Positions 48,225 to 55,795 of a DNA stretch of 64,000 nt are shown in pieces (position 1 is the stretch's first letter; each line of letters begins with the position of its first letter). The DNA lies in contig NZ_JAJAVB010000002.1 in NCBI RefSeq assembly GCF_020615385.1, positions 124,001-188,000 on the forward strand. Direction: 5' to 3'. The position numbers were made by a program, and so were the translations under genes. The notes under the pieces were generated by a model. It saw nothing but the letters and a program-made list of their open reading frames with translations, was not told the DNA's origin and did no database searches. The DNA is from Jiella soli. GTDB lineage: Bacteria; Pseudomonadota; Alphaproteobacteria; Rhizobiales; Rhizobiaceae.

Positions 48225-48983
48225 TCAGAACAGGCGGAACTGCGCTCCATCTTCGCCTTGAGGCTGAGGGGACTCGGCCAGCGGCGCCTCCCCGGCGACG
48301 GCCTCCTGGATGTCCGGGCCGATATTGGCGACGGAATTGACGCGGTCGGAAACCGGCACCGCCTCGAAGACATCACCGCCGAGGCGCCGGGCGAGCGTCA
48401 TGGCCGCGGCGGGATCGATCTCCCGGCAGTTCAGCCAGGCATCGTGATCGTCGCTGTGGATGACCACCGGCATACGCTCGTGGATCGAAGCAAGCGCGCC
48501 GCTCGCGGGCTTGGTGAGGATTGCCGCTGTGTCGATCTCGGAGCCGTCCGGCGACAGCCAGGTCTCCTCGATTCCGGCGAAGGCAAAGGCGGCTTCGCCA
48601 CGCGACGTCAGGAAATAGGGCTGCGGCTTCGCCTCGCCGCGCCGGCGCCATTCGTAAAAGCCGCTCGCCGGCACCAGGCAGCGGCGGTAGCGAAGCGCGG
48701 CGCGGAAGGCGTTCTTCTCGGCCACGGTCTCCGACCGGGCGTTGAACAGCAGCGGGAAGCCTTTCAGATCCTTCACCCAGCCGGGGATCAGACCCCAGCG
48801 CACCAGCATGGCGGAGCGCTGCCGAAGTCCGGTGTCGGGACGCTCGTCGGCGCCGCCGATGACGATCAGGATCGGCTGGCTCGGCGCGATGTTGTAGCGC
48901 GGCGGAAAAGGGTCGATGGATCCCAGTCGGAACATCGCCGCGATCGCCTCCGGCGCCGCCGTCAGGGTGAAGCGTCCGCACAT
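48225..48983 (-). CDS. yedK: SRAP (SOS response-associated peptidase / HMCES) family protein, copy 1
   Basis: Covalently traps abasic sites in single-stranded DNA through its N-terminal Cys, shielding them. 252 residues beginning MCGRFTLTA with the required Cys2 after removal of Met. Other conserved parts: YNIAPSQPILIV, ARSETVAEKNAFRAALRYRR, CLVPASGFYEW with the active-site Glu, and SIHERMPVVI with the active-site His. Divergent from a NUDIX gene, with 64 bases between start codons that hold overlapping promoters and an SOS-box-like sequence. Confidence 0.95.
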   Translation of the reverse strand: MCGRFTLTAAPEAIAAMFRLGSIDPFPPRYNIAPSQPILIVIGGADERPDTGLRQRSAMLVRWGLIPGWVKDLKGFPLLFNARSETVAEKNAFRAALRYRRCLVPASGFYEWRRRGEAKPQPYFLTSRGEAAFAFAGIEETWLSPDGSEIDTAAILTKPASGALASIHERMPVVIHSDDHDAWLNCREIDPAAAMTLARRLGGDVFEAVPVSDRVNSVANIGPDIQEAVAGEAPLAESPQPQGEDGAQFRLF

Positions 48984-48989
48984 GGCGGC

Positions 48990-49041
48990 GTATCAGCCGA
49001 AGCGCGAGCGAACTGTCAAGCGAAGTCGGCGGAGCTATATT
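48990..49041. promoter_or_regulatory. overlapping divergent promoters with SOS-box-like site
   Basis: Plus strand: CTGTCA (49013-49018), 17 bases, TATATT (49036-49041), six bases before the NUDIX ATG. Minus strand: perfect TTGACA (49019-49014), 18 bases, TGATAC (48995-48990), six bases before the SRAP ATG. Between the minus-strand boxes lies GAAG-N7-GAAC (48999-49013, plus strand), seven of eight bases of the alphaproteobacterial LexA box GAAC-N7-GAAC. Both mRNAs would start at or next to their ATG. Confidence 0.5.
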
Positions 49042-49047
49042 CCGGCC

Positions 49048-49491
49048 ATGGCCGATCCGCGATCCGCACCCCTCCTTGCGGTCTCCGTCTGCCTCAGCGA
49101 CGGTCAGCGCATCCTCGTCGTCGAGCGGGGGCGCGGCGCCTTTGCGGGCAAGCTCTCGCTTCCCGGCGGCAAGGTCCGGTTCGGCGAGACCCTCCTTACC
49201 GCGGCGCGCCGGGAGCTCGCCGAGGAGACCCGGCTCAGCGTCGGAGATCTCGCCTTCCTCACCCTGCACGAGGCAATCGACGATGCGTTTCACGCCGTCA
49301 TAGCCGTCTATGCCGGCGTGCTCGATTCGGATGATGCGCCGCAGGCAGGCGACGACGCCGCCTCGGTCCACCTGTTAACGATAGATGAAATCAGACGGGC
49401 AGAACTGCGAAAACAGACCACCGACGGCCTCGCCGCGGTTGCCGAGCGGGCATTGGAGGCATTATCTCATGGGACGAAAGCGGGACCCTGA
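49048..49491 (+). CDS. NUDIX hydrolase
   Basis: 147 residues from ATG 49048. The Nudix box runs GGKVRFGETLLTAARRELAE followed by ETRLSV, matching G-x5-E-x7-R-E-x2-E-E; Thr stands where Gly is usual. The N-terminal strand APLLAVSVCLSDGQRILVVE resembles ADP-ribose and nucleotide-sugar pyrophosphatases, but the substrate cannot be fixed. No ribosome-binding site precedes the ATG, consistent with a leaderless mRNA. It precedes the TIGR02301-type gene, a pairing I recall from other rhizobia. Confidence 0.88.
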   Translation: MADPRSAPLLAVSVCLSDGQRILVVERGRGAFAGKLSLPGGKVRFGETLLTAARRELAEETRLSVGDLAFLTLHEAIDDAFHAVIAVYAGVLDSDDAPQAGDDAASVHLLTIDEIRRAELRKQTTDGLAAVAERALEALSHGTKAGP

Positions 49492-49622
49492 CGCCCGCAA
49501 ACCGAGCCAGTCGAAATGCCTCCCAAACGGTCTGTTGCGCGAAAGGCGCATTGGCTGCCGGAACCGCCCGGACGTTCGGCACGACCCTTGCATAATCGTT
49601 AACAGGAGCTGAATGATTCAGC

Positions 49623-50072
49623 ATGCATCGGAACCGGATTCTTCCCGCATTATTCCTGGCAGCGGCCCTTGCGGCGGCGGTAGTGTCAGTTCCGACCCGT
49701 TCCTTCGCAGCTCCGGAGGACAAGCAGACCGAGGATGTCGCCAAGCCCGACGAAGGTCAGACGCCCAGCAATGCGCCCTGGATGAAGCCGCTCAGCCGTC
49801 TGGCGAGCATTCTTGGCTCCATGCATTTCCTGCGCAAGCTGTGCGGCGCGGAGGACGCCAATGTCTGGCGCGACGACATGAGCAAGCTGATCGCGGCCCA
49901 GGCGCCGAACGAGGCCGACAAGCGGCAGCTGATCGCGAGCTTCAATTCGGGCTATCGCGCATTCGAATCGACCTATCGCAAATGCACGGCCGCAGCGCGC
50001 ACCGCGGTGAACCGCTACCAGACGGAAGGCGCCGTTCTCGCACGCGAGATCGGCTCAAGGTACGGGACTTAA
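49623..50072 (+). CDS. TIGR02301-family exported protein
   Basis: 149 residues with a signal peptide (cleavage expected after residue 29, RSFA). The mature part has LGSMHFLRKLCG, ASFNSGYRAFESTYRKCTAA and LAREIGSRYG, the pattern of the alphaproteobacterial TIGR02301 family. Two cysteines may form a disulfide. Function unknown. A -10-like CATAAT lies at 49591-49596. The AGGAG upstream is better placed for an out-of-frame ATG at 49613, so initiation may be weak or regulated. Confidence 0.85.
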   Translation: MHRNRILPALFLAAALAAAVVSVPTRSFAAPEDKQTEDVAKPDEGQTPSNAPWMKPLSRLASILGSMHFLRKLCGAEDANVWRDDMSKLIAAQAPNEADKRQLIASFNSGYRAFESTYRKCTAAARTAVNRYQTEGAVLAREIGSRYGT

Positions 50073-50084
50073 CCTTCGGTTAAG
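50068..50084 (+). terminator. hairpin over the stop codon of the TIGR02301-type gene
   Basis: A perfect 7-bp stem, CTTAACC-TTC-GGTTAAG, includes the stop codon. No T-run, so it may protect the mRNA end rather than end transcription. Confidence 0.35.
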
Positions 50085-50173
50085 GATCGGACCAAACTGA
50101 ATCAAATTGCCGGTAAGATCGTGCTAGGACCTTAACGGGACGTGAAGCCGGGGACGAAAATTGAGGGGTCGCC

Positions 50174-50434
50174 ATGATTGATTTGCAGAGTGCCGAGCTG
50201 GACGAGATGATCCAGGCCGAGAAGAAGCAGGTGGCCCTCGAATATCACAGCGAAGCCTGGGCCGACGGCATCTCCGACGGGATCGAAGCGGAGATCCTGG
50301 CCGAGACGGCGATCACCACGGCGCTGACCGAGCTGGTTCGCCTGCATGGCGAGGACGGTGTGCTGGACATGATGGAGCTTCTGCGCCAGAGGATCGAGTT
50401 CGGCGAATTCCGGCCCGACCGGACCATCCAGTAA
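50174..50434 (+). CDS. small conserved-looking acidic protein
   Basis: 86 residues, acidic, probably all helical (MIDLQSAELDEMIQAEKKQ, then ILAETAITTALTELVRLHGE), cytoplasmic, no cysteine. GAGGGG stands about seven bases before the ATG. Codon use is normal. I think related short proteins exist in other Hyphomicrobiales but cannot confirm this here. No function can be given. It follows the TIGR02301-type gene by 101 bases. Confidence 0.65.
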   Translation: MIDLQSAELDEMIQAEKKQVALEYHSEAWADGISDGIEAEILAETAITTALTELVRLHGEDGVLDMMELLRQRIEFGEFRPDRTIQ

Positions 50435-50531
50435 GAATTGCGCTCGAGCGCCGGCGCAGGAACCGGCCGAGCTTCGGGATAGCCGCCGGGCGGATGCTGC
50501 CATCCCGAGCCAACAGCGAGGAGATGCAGCC

Positions 50532-51611
50532 GTGATGCTCCGAACGAGCGTGATGCTTGGCATTGCCATGGCCGCAGCTCTGCTGGTCGGACCCTGCGGC
50601 GCGTATGCCTTCTCGCAGATCGAGGGCGAGAATGGCGGGACAGAATCCAAGGAGGGGATCGTCGCCGTCCCTTTGCCGCCGCTGAGCGTCGGCCGCCAGG
50701 AACAGGGACCGCAACGTCCCGCACCGACTTCGGGCCAGAACCGGCGCGAGCCGACCCGCACGCCGGTGACGGAAGGGACCGACGAAGGCGAGGTCCCGAT
50801 CTCCCCCGAGGACGAAGCGCGCGAATTCGAGCAGCAAAAGCCCGTCCAGGGCCCCCCCATGCCCGCAAACGTGAAGCCTCTGCCCGCGAGCGGGTCGTCA
50901 CGCAAACAGCCGCGCCTGCCGCTGGCGAATCCGGAAAACTATCAGGACGAGGTAGCGCCGCGGGACGTTCCGACGCGGGACGGTCGCCAGATGCGGCTGC
51001 AGATCCCGAGCGAGATGGCGTTTCCCGTTGCCGCCACGCCCAATGCCGGCGCGAGCGCCATCGACGATCCTTCGGGACATGGCGCTGGTCCGGTGATCGT
51101 CGCCCCGGCAGACGACGACGCGGGGCCGGCCGAGCCCCTGCCCGCCGAAATCAGCTATGGTTCGGACGATCTGCCGAAGCCGGTCCGCGACCTGCGCGAC
51201 CGACTGATCGAGATCGCGGAGTCCGGCGAGATCGAGCGGCTTCGTCCCTATATCGCAAAAGGAGCGGACGGAACGGTCCTGTCCTTCGGCGACGACAAGG
51301 TCGACGACCCGATCAAGTTCCTCAAGAGCGCTTCCGGCGACGGCGGCGGTGTCGAGATCCTGGCGATCCTCCTCGAAGTGCTGGAGGCCGGGCACGTCCG
51401 CGTCGAGCCGGGCACCGGCGACGAGATCTACGTCTGGCCCTATTTCACCCAGGTCGACATCGGCAAGCTGACCAAGCCGCAGCTCGTCCAGCTGTTCGAA
51501 ATCGTCACCGCCGGCGACTATCAGGCGATGAAGGAATTCGGCGCGTATAATTTCTACCGGATCGGCATCTCTCCGGACGGCAAGATGCAGTTCTTCGTCG
51601 CCGGCGACTGA
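50532..51611 (+). CDS. exported protein with conserved alphaproteobacterial C-terminal domain
   Basis: 359 residues. A signal peptide (MMLRTSVMLGIAMAAALLVG, cleavage near residue 25) is followed by a Pro/Glu/Arg-rich disordered region of about 180 residues. The C-terminal domain (about 210-359) is compact and looks conserved: LPKPVRDLRDRLIEIAESG, LKSASGDGGGVEILAILLEV, DEIYVWPYFTQVDI, KEFGAYNFYRIGISPDG, QFFVAGD. I recall this domain from uncharacterised rhizobial and Brucella proteins. The start may be GTG 50532 (GAGGAG eight bases upstream) or the next codon, ATG. Periplasmic, function unknown. Confidence 0.75.
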   Translation: MMLRTSVMLGIAMAAALLVGPCGAYAFSQIEGENGGTESKEGIVAVPLPPLSVGRQEQGPQRPAPTSGQNRREPTRTPVTEGTDEGEVPISPEDEAREFEQQKPVQGPPMPANVKPLPASGSSRKQPRLPLANPENYQDEVAPRDVPTRDGRQMRLQIPSEMAFPVAATPNAGASAIDDPSGHGAGPVIVAPADDDAGPAEPLPAEISYGSDDLPKPVRDLRDRLIEIAESGEIERLRPYIAKGADGTVLSFGDDKVDDPIKFLKSASGDGGGVEILAILLEVLEAGHVRVEPGTGDEIYVWPYFTQVDIGKLTKPQLVQLFEIVTAGDYQAMKEFGAYNFYRIGISPDGKMQFFVAGD

Positions 51612-51712
51612 CCGGCTCCTTCGGGGGCCTTGCCGAACGGCGCGCCGGTGCGTCATCCCCACGCCCGTCCCCGCAATTGGCCGGCGGCGACAGCCGGGAT
51701 ATCCTGCCGGCC

Positions 51713-52393
51713 ATGTGCAATCTCTATTCGATCACCAAGGGCCAGCAGGCGATCCGGCAGTTCACCGGTGCGGTCCTCGACCGGACGGGCAATTTGCCGC
51801 CGCTGCCCGGCGTCTTTCCCGACTATGCCGCACCGGTGGCGCGCAATTCTGAGGACGGGCGGCAGCTGACGATGATGCGCTGGGGCATGCCCTCGCCGCA
51901 ATTCGTCCTCAAGGGCCGGACGGTCGACAGCGGCGTGACCAACATCCGCAACGTGAAGAGCCCGCATTGGCGGCGCTGGCTCGGCCCGGCCAATCGCTGC
52001 GTCGTGCCCTTCACCAGCTTTTCCGAATATGAGGCGGTGGACGGCCGGAAGGTCCCGGTCTGGTTCGCGCTCTCGCCGGAGCGGCCGCTGGCCGTCTTCG
52101 CCGGGCTGTGGACGAGCTGGACGAGCGTGCGCAAGAAGGCCGAAGGCGAAGTGACGGCCGACCTCTTCGGCTTCCTGACCTGCGAGCCCAATCGCGAGGT
52201 CGGCGCCGTCCATCCCAAGGCGATGCCGGTGATCCTCACCGAGCCCTCGGAGATCGAGGCCTGGATGCGGGGCGGATGGGACGAGGCCTCTTGCCTTCAG
52301 CGCCCGCTGCCGGACGGTGCGCTGACGATCGTCGCACGCGGCGAGAAGACCGACGGCGAGCCGGATTCGCCGGATCCCGAGCGCCTGCTCTGA
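51713..52393 (+). CDS. SRAP (SOS response-associated peptidase) family protein, copy 2
   Basis: 226 residues from ATG 51713, beginning MCNLYSITKGQQAIRQF, with the catalytic Cys2 kept. It differs clearly from copy 1 (MCGRF type): it has MRWGMPSP, TNIRNVKSPHWRRWL, RCVVPFTSFSEYE with the active-site Glu, and VHPKAMPVIL with the His. Both paralogues therefore keep the residues used for abasic-site cross-linking. No promoter stands out in the upstream 101 bases. The gene is convergent with the ankyrin gene. Confidence 0.92.
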   Translation: MCNLYSITKGQQAIRQFTGAVLDRTGNLPPLPGVFPDYAAPVARNSEDGRQLTMMRWGMPSPQFVLKGRTVDSGVTNIRNVKSPHWRRWLGPANRCVVPFTSFSEYEAVDGRKVPVWFALSPERPLAVFAGLWTSWTSVRKKAEGEVTADLFGFLTCEPNREVGAVHPKAMPVILTEPSEIEAWMRGGWDEASCLQRPLPDGALTIVARGEKTDGEPDSPDPERLL

Positions 52394-52427
52394 CCCTGCT
52401 GCCCTGGCGGGTCTCCCGCCTTTGCCG

Positions 52428-52982
52428 TCAGCCGGGCTGCGCCTTTTCCCGCCGCTCCTCGGCGATCCGGTCGAGCTGGGCCCCGGTCTCCTGCGCTCCC
52501 ATCGCCGCTGCGGCGCCCCGCGCATCGACACCGTCCGCGGCGCGCGCATCCGGATCGGCGCCGCGCTCCAGAAAGAGGTCGACGAGCTCCGTCCGGTTGA
52601 ACATCGCCGCCATCATCAGCGCTGTGCGCCCGTCGGGCCCCGCGCCGTCGACCGCGGCGCCATGGTCGAGCAGCAGACGGGCGATCTCGGTCTCGCCCTT
52701 GAAGGCGGCGCCCGCCAGCGGCGTCTGGCCCTTGTCGTTGGAAATGTTCGGATCGGCGCCGCTTTCCAGCAGGAGCCGCGTCAGCGCCTGGTGGCCGTGA
52801 TAGCTCGCCAGCATCAGGAGGCTGTCGCCCTTCTCATTCCTGAGATTGGGCGGCAGGCCGCGATCGAGAAAGTCCGCCATCCTGGCCGTCTCGCCGGATC
52901 GCGCGGCCTGGAAGACCATGGCCGCCAGCCGCAGCGTCTCGTCGTCGAAGGCTGGCTCGGCGCCGGAAGGCTCGTTGGACAT
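52428..52982 (-). CDS. ankyrin-repeat protein
   Basis: 184 residues with about four ankyrin repeats: NEKGDSLLMLASYHGHQALT, NDKGQTPLAGAAFKGETEIA, GPDGRTALMMAAMFNRTELV and a partial fourth at DARAADGVDARG. Cytoplasmic, no signal peptide. The start has a strong AGGAGAGGAG upstream. Such proteins act as binding scaffolds; the partner is unknown. It is not obviously co-transcribed with its neighbours. Confidence 0.9.
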   Translation of the reverse strand: MSNEPSGAEPAFDDETLRLAAMVFQAARSGETARMADFLDRGLPPNLRNEKGDSLLMLASYHGHQALTRLLLESGADPNISNDKGQTPLAGAAFKGETEIARLLLDHGAAVDGAGPDGRTALMMAAMFNRTELVDLFLERGADPDARAADGVDARGAAAAMGAQETGAQLDRIAEERREKAQPG

Positions 52983-53086
52983 TTTCGCTCTCCTCTCCTG
53001 CCGGCGCGCGATCGCGGCTCGATGGTCGGTGCGGACCTATGGTCTCCGGGCCAAGACGCAAGCCCCGCCGGCAGCCACAGCGCTCG

Positions 53087-53422
53087 TCACCAGGACGCGA
53101 AGGGAAAGTCGCACAGGGTCGGGACGCAGAGATCCTCGTCTTCCGTCATCGCTCGGGCGGGATCGGTGAGGAAATCCAGCCACTCCTCGGGAAGGCGGCT
53201 TGCCTGCCGCACCGGCCGCGGCGCTCGACCGGACCTGACGCCCGGCATCTCGTCCGCGCGGCTCGCGCCCGATACGGCCGATGGCGCCCTCAAGACGGCG
53301 ACGACCGCCTTCGGCTCGTAGATTGCAAGGCCGATCACGCCGCGGGCTTCGGCGCGACCGACCGGCAGCCCGAGGGCAATCCTGACGGGAATGCCACTTT
53401 CAAAGGCCCAGCGGTCCGACAT
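53087..53422 (-). CDS. hypothetical protein
   Basis: 111 residues from ATG 53422, chosen because GGAAGGGAG stands seven bases upstream. Sequence starts MSDRWAFESGIPVRIALGLP and has EWLDFLTDPARAMTEDEDL near the C-terminus, then DFPFASW. The middle is Arg/Ala-rich. No motif recognised. Coding is supported mostly by the ribosome-binding site and normal codon use, so this is a moderate call. Confidence 0.5.
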   Translation of the reverse strand: MSDRWAFESGIPVRIALGLPVGRAEARGVIGLAIYEPKAVVAVLRAPSAVSGASRADEMPGVRSGRAPRPVRQASRLPEEWLDFLTDPARAMTEDEDLCVPTLCDFPFASW

Positions 53423-53744
53423 GCTTCTCCCTTCCTTGGGTTCAGCGCGAGTCGGCCAGTCCGGGTCGTCGATCGACAACTTCCGCCTTCGCCACCGCGA
53501 GGTCCGCCATACGTCCCCGCGGACCAACTCCTCTTGATCCGGCTTCAGCCTGGGAACGAAAGCTGAAAAAGTGGTTGCCTAGAAATAAGGCAGAATGATC
53601 AAGAGGCTTTCCAATCCTGCCGATACGCCGCCTTGCGGTCTCGAAAGCGCGGACGCGCTTCGCTGACGGCTCGGCCGATCGGCTCAGACCGAGGGAGGCG
53701 AGGCCGGTTCACCCAAAGGTGCGGCCGTCAGTGGGCGGACGCGA
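53423..53744. other. 322-bp intergenic region
   Basis: No gene supported. The centre is AT-richer than its surroundings and has the inverted repeat TGCCT-AGAAATA-AGGCA (53576-53592), possibly an operator for the minus-strand gene ending at 53087. A palindrome GCCGATCGGC lies nearer the 3' end. Confidence 0.4.
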
Positions 53745-54263
53745 TCAGACGACGGTGTCCGGTTCGGCCGCGCCCGGCTCGCCGTCCCAATAGTCGAGCG
53801 AAGGCGTTGCGCGGTGCATGACGCGGAAGGAGCCCCCGCCTCGATGGCGCTTGGTCCGGGCCTGCACCTTGCCGGAATCGGGATATTCGACGATGTCGGT
53901 GTTCGCCATGGAGGAGACCGCGAGATAGCGCAGCGGCCCGGTTCCGGTGTTGAAGAGCTGGTGGGCGGTGTCCGGCCCGCCCGCCGGAGCTCCCAACACA
54001 TCGCCGGGACCGACCTTGTGCCTGGTATCGCCGAGCCGGTATTCACCCTCGCCTTCCAGGATGACGAAGAGTTCGTCCTCGACATGGTGGTTGTGGAACG
54101 GGCAACCAGACCGACCCGGCGGCACCTCGCTATAGGAGATGCCGAGCGCATCGAGGCCGAGCTGCGCGCCGAAGGAGACGTCCCGGCCGCCATAGAGGCT
54201 TCCCTGGCTCCACTCCTCGAGTTCGAGCTTGCTCGGATCGACGATGGGGCTCTTCTCGCTCAT
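53745..54263 (-). CDS. cupin-domain protein
   Basis: 172 residues from ATG 54263 (GGAGAAGAG upstream; a GTG five codons earlier is less likely). Cupin motif 1 is CPFHNHHVEDELFVILEGEG (His, His, Glu ligands) and motif 2 is VGPGDVLGAPAGGPDTAHQL. The segments before and after fit single-domain sugar- or acid-binding cupins. Substrate unknown. Transcribed towards the gap above and away from the dihydroorotase gene's end. Confidence 0.82.
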   Translation of the reverse strand: MSEKSPIVDPSKLELEEWSQGSLYGGRDVSFGAQLGLDALGISYSEVPPGRSGCPFHNHHVEDELFVILEGEGEYRLGDTRHKVGPGDVLGAPAGGPDTAHQLFNTGTGPLRYLAVSSMANTDIVEYPDSGKVQARTKRHRGGGSFRVMHRATPSLDYWDGEPGAAEPDTVV

Positions 54264-54341
54264 GCCACTCTTCTCCACTCTGCGAGGGCGCGCCGTTGCG
54301 GCAGGCCCAGCCTTACAAGGCCGCGAAATCTTGTCCGGCCT

Positions 54342-55679
54342 TCAGCCGCGCGGGGACAGCGTCTCGACGAATTCGGCGGGCTCGCCCTGCGCGCCCTCCA
54401 CGATTTCGCCGTCCCACATCACCTTGCGGCCGCGCACGAACGTGCCGACGGGCCAACCGGTCACCCGCTTGCCGTCATAGGGCGTCCATTGCGAGCGCGA
54501 GCCGATCCAGTCGTTGGTGATGGTCGCCTCCCGCTTCAGGTCGACGATCGTGAAGTCGGCGTCGTAGCCGAGTGCGACCCGGCCCTTCTTCGCCAGGCCG
54601 AAGATGCGCTGCGGGCCGGCCGAGGTGAGGTCGACGAAGCGCGCGAGCGACAGACGATTGTTGGCGACATGGTCGAGCATGATCGGCACCAGCGTCTGCA
54701 CGCCCGTCATCCCCGAGGGCGATTGCGGATAGGGCTTGGCCTTTTCCTCAAGCGTATGCGGCGCATGATCCGAGCCGAGGACATCGACGACACCATCGGC
54801 AATCCCCCGCCAGACGCCGTCGCGGTGGCATGCCTCGCGCACCGGCGGGTTCATCTGGAGCCTCGTGCCGAGCCTCTCGTAGTCGTCGGCCGTCATCGTC
54901 AGATGGTGCGGCGTCGCCTCGCAGGTCGCGTTGCGCTTATGGCCGGCCAGGAACTCGATCTCCTCGGCGGTGGAGATGTGGAGGACATGGATGCGCGCGC
55001 CGGTCTCCTCGGCGATGCGCACCAGCCGCTGGGTGCACTGAAGCGCGGCGATCTCGTCGCGCCAGACCGGATGCGATCGCGGATCGTTCTCGATCCGCTC
55101 GCCGAGCCGGTCGCGCAGGCGGAACTCGTCCTCGGAATGGAAGGCCGCGCGCCGGCGCGTGCGCTTCAGGATCTCGGCGACGCCCGCGTCATCCTCGACG
55201 AGCAGCGAGCCGGTGGAGGAGCCCATGAACACCTTGATGCCGGCCGCGGCGGGAAGGCGCTCCAGCTCGGCGACGTCGGCCGCGTTCTCGCGTGTGCCGC
55301 CGACCCAGAAGGCGAAGTCGCAATGCATCCGGTGGCGCCCGCGCCGCACCTTGTCGGCGAGCGCTTCTTCGCTGGTCGTCAGCGGATTGGTGTTGGGCAT
55401 CTCGAAGACGCAGGTGACGCCGCCGAGGACCGCCGCGCGCGAGCCGGTTTCGAGATCTTCCTTGTGCTCGGCACCCGGCTCGCGGAAATGCACCTGGCTG
55501 TCGATGACGCCGGGCATGATGGTCAGCCCGCTGCAGTCGATCACCTCGCCGGCCGAGCTAGGGTCGAGCGTGCCGATCGCTGCGATGCGGCCGCCGGCGA
55601 TGCCGATATCGCGAAGGCCGGCACCGTCCTGGTTGACGACCGTGCCGCCCTTCAGGATCCTCTCGAAGGTCGTCGCCAT
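54342..55679 (-). CDS. pyrC: dihydroorotase (class I amidohydrolase)
   Basis: Cyclises carbamoyl aspartate to dihydroorotate in pyrimidine synthesis. 445 residues. The zinc-site motifs are complete: DSQVHFREPG, the Lys to be carboxylated in GIKVFMGSSTG, FHSEDE, HVLHISTAEE, and the catalytic Asp in LGSDHAPH. This is the longer, DHOase/allantoinase-like class. Allantoinase is the main alternative, but no purine-degradation gene is nearby. Divergent from ygfZ across 116 bases. Confidence 0.88.
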   Translation of the reverse strand: MATTFERILKGGTVVNQDGAGLRDIGIAGGRIAAIGTLDPSSAGEVIDCSGLTIMPGVIDSQVHFREPGAEHKEDLETGSRAAVLGGVTCVFEMPNTNPLTTSEEALADKVRRGRHRMHCDFAFWVGGTRENAADVAELERLPAAAGIKVFMGSSTGSLLVEDDAGVAEILKRTRRRAAFHSEDEFRLRDRLGERIENDPRSHPVWRDEIAALQCTQRLVRIAEETGARIHVLHISTAEEIEFLAGHKRNATCEATPHHLTMTADDYERLGTRLQMNPPVREACHRDGVWRGIADGVVDVLGSDHAPHTLEEKAKPYPQSPSGMTGVQTLVPIMLDHVANNRLSLARFVDLTSAGPQRIFGLAKKGRVALGYDADFTIVDLKREATITNDWIGSRSQWTPYDGKRVTGWPVGTFVRGRKVMWDGEIVEGAQGEPAEFVETLSPRG

Positions 55680-55795
55680 GATCTGCCTCGCGCTTGTTCG
55701 ATCGCTTCGCCCGGCATACGTAACGCGACCGGATCACACAAGCAGTGCCCTCACATCGGACCGCCTTGAACGGTCCCGAAAGCGAGCCACGACCC

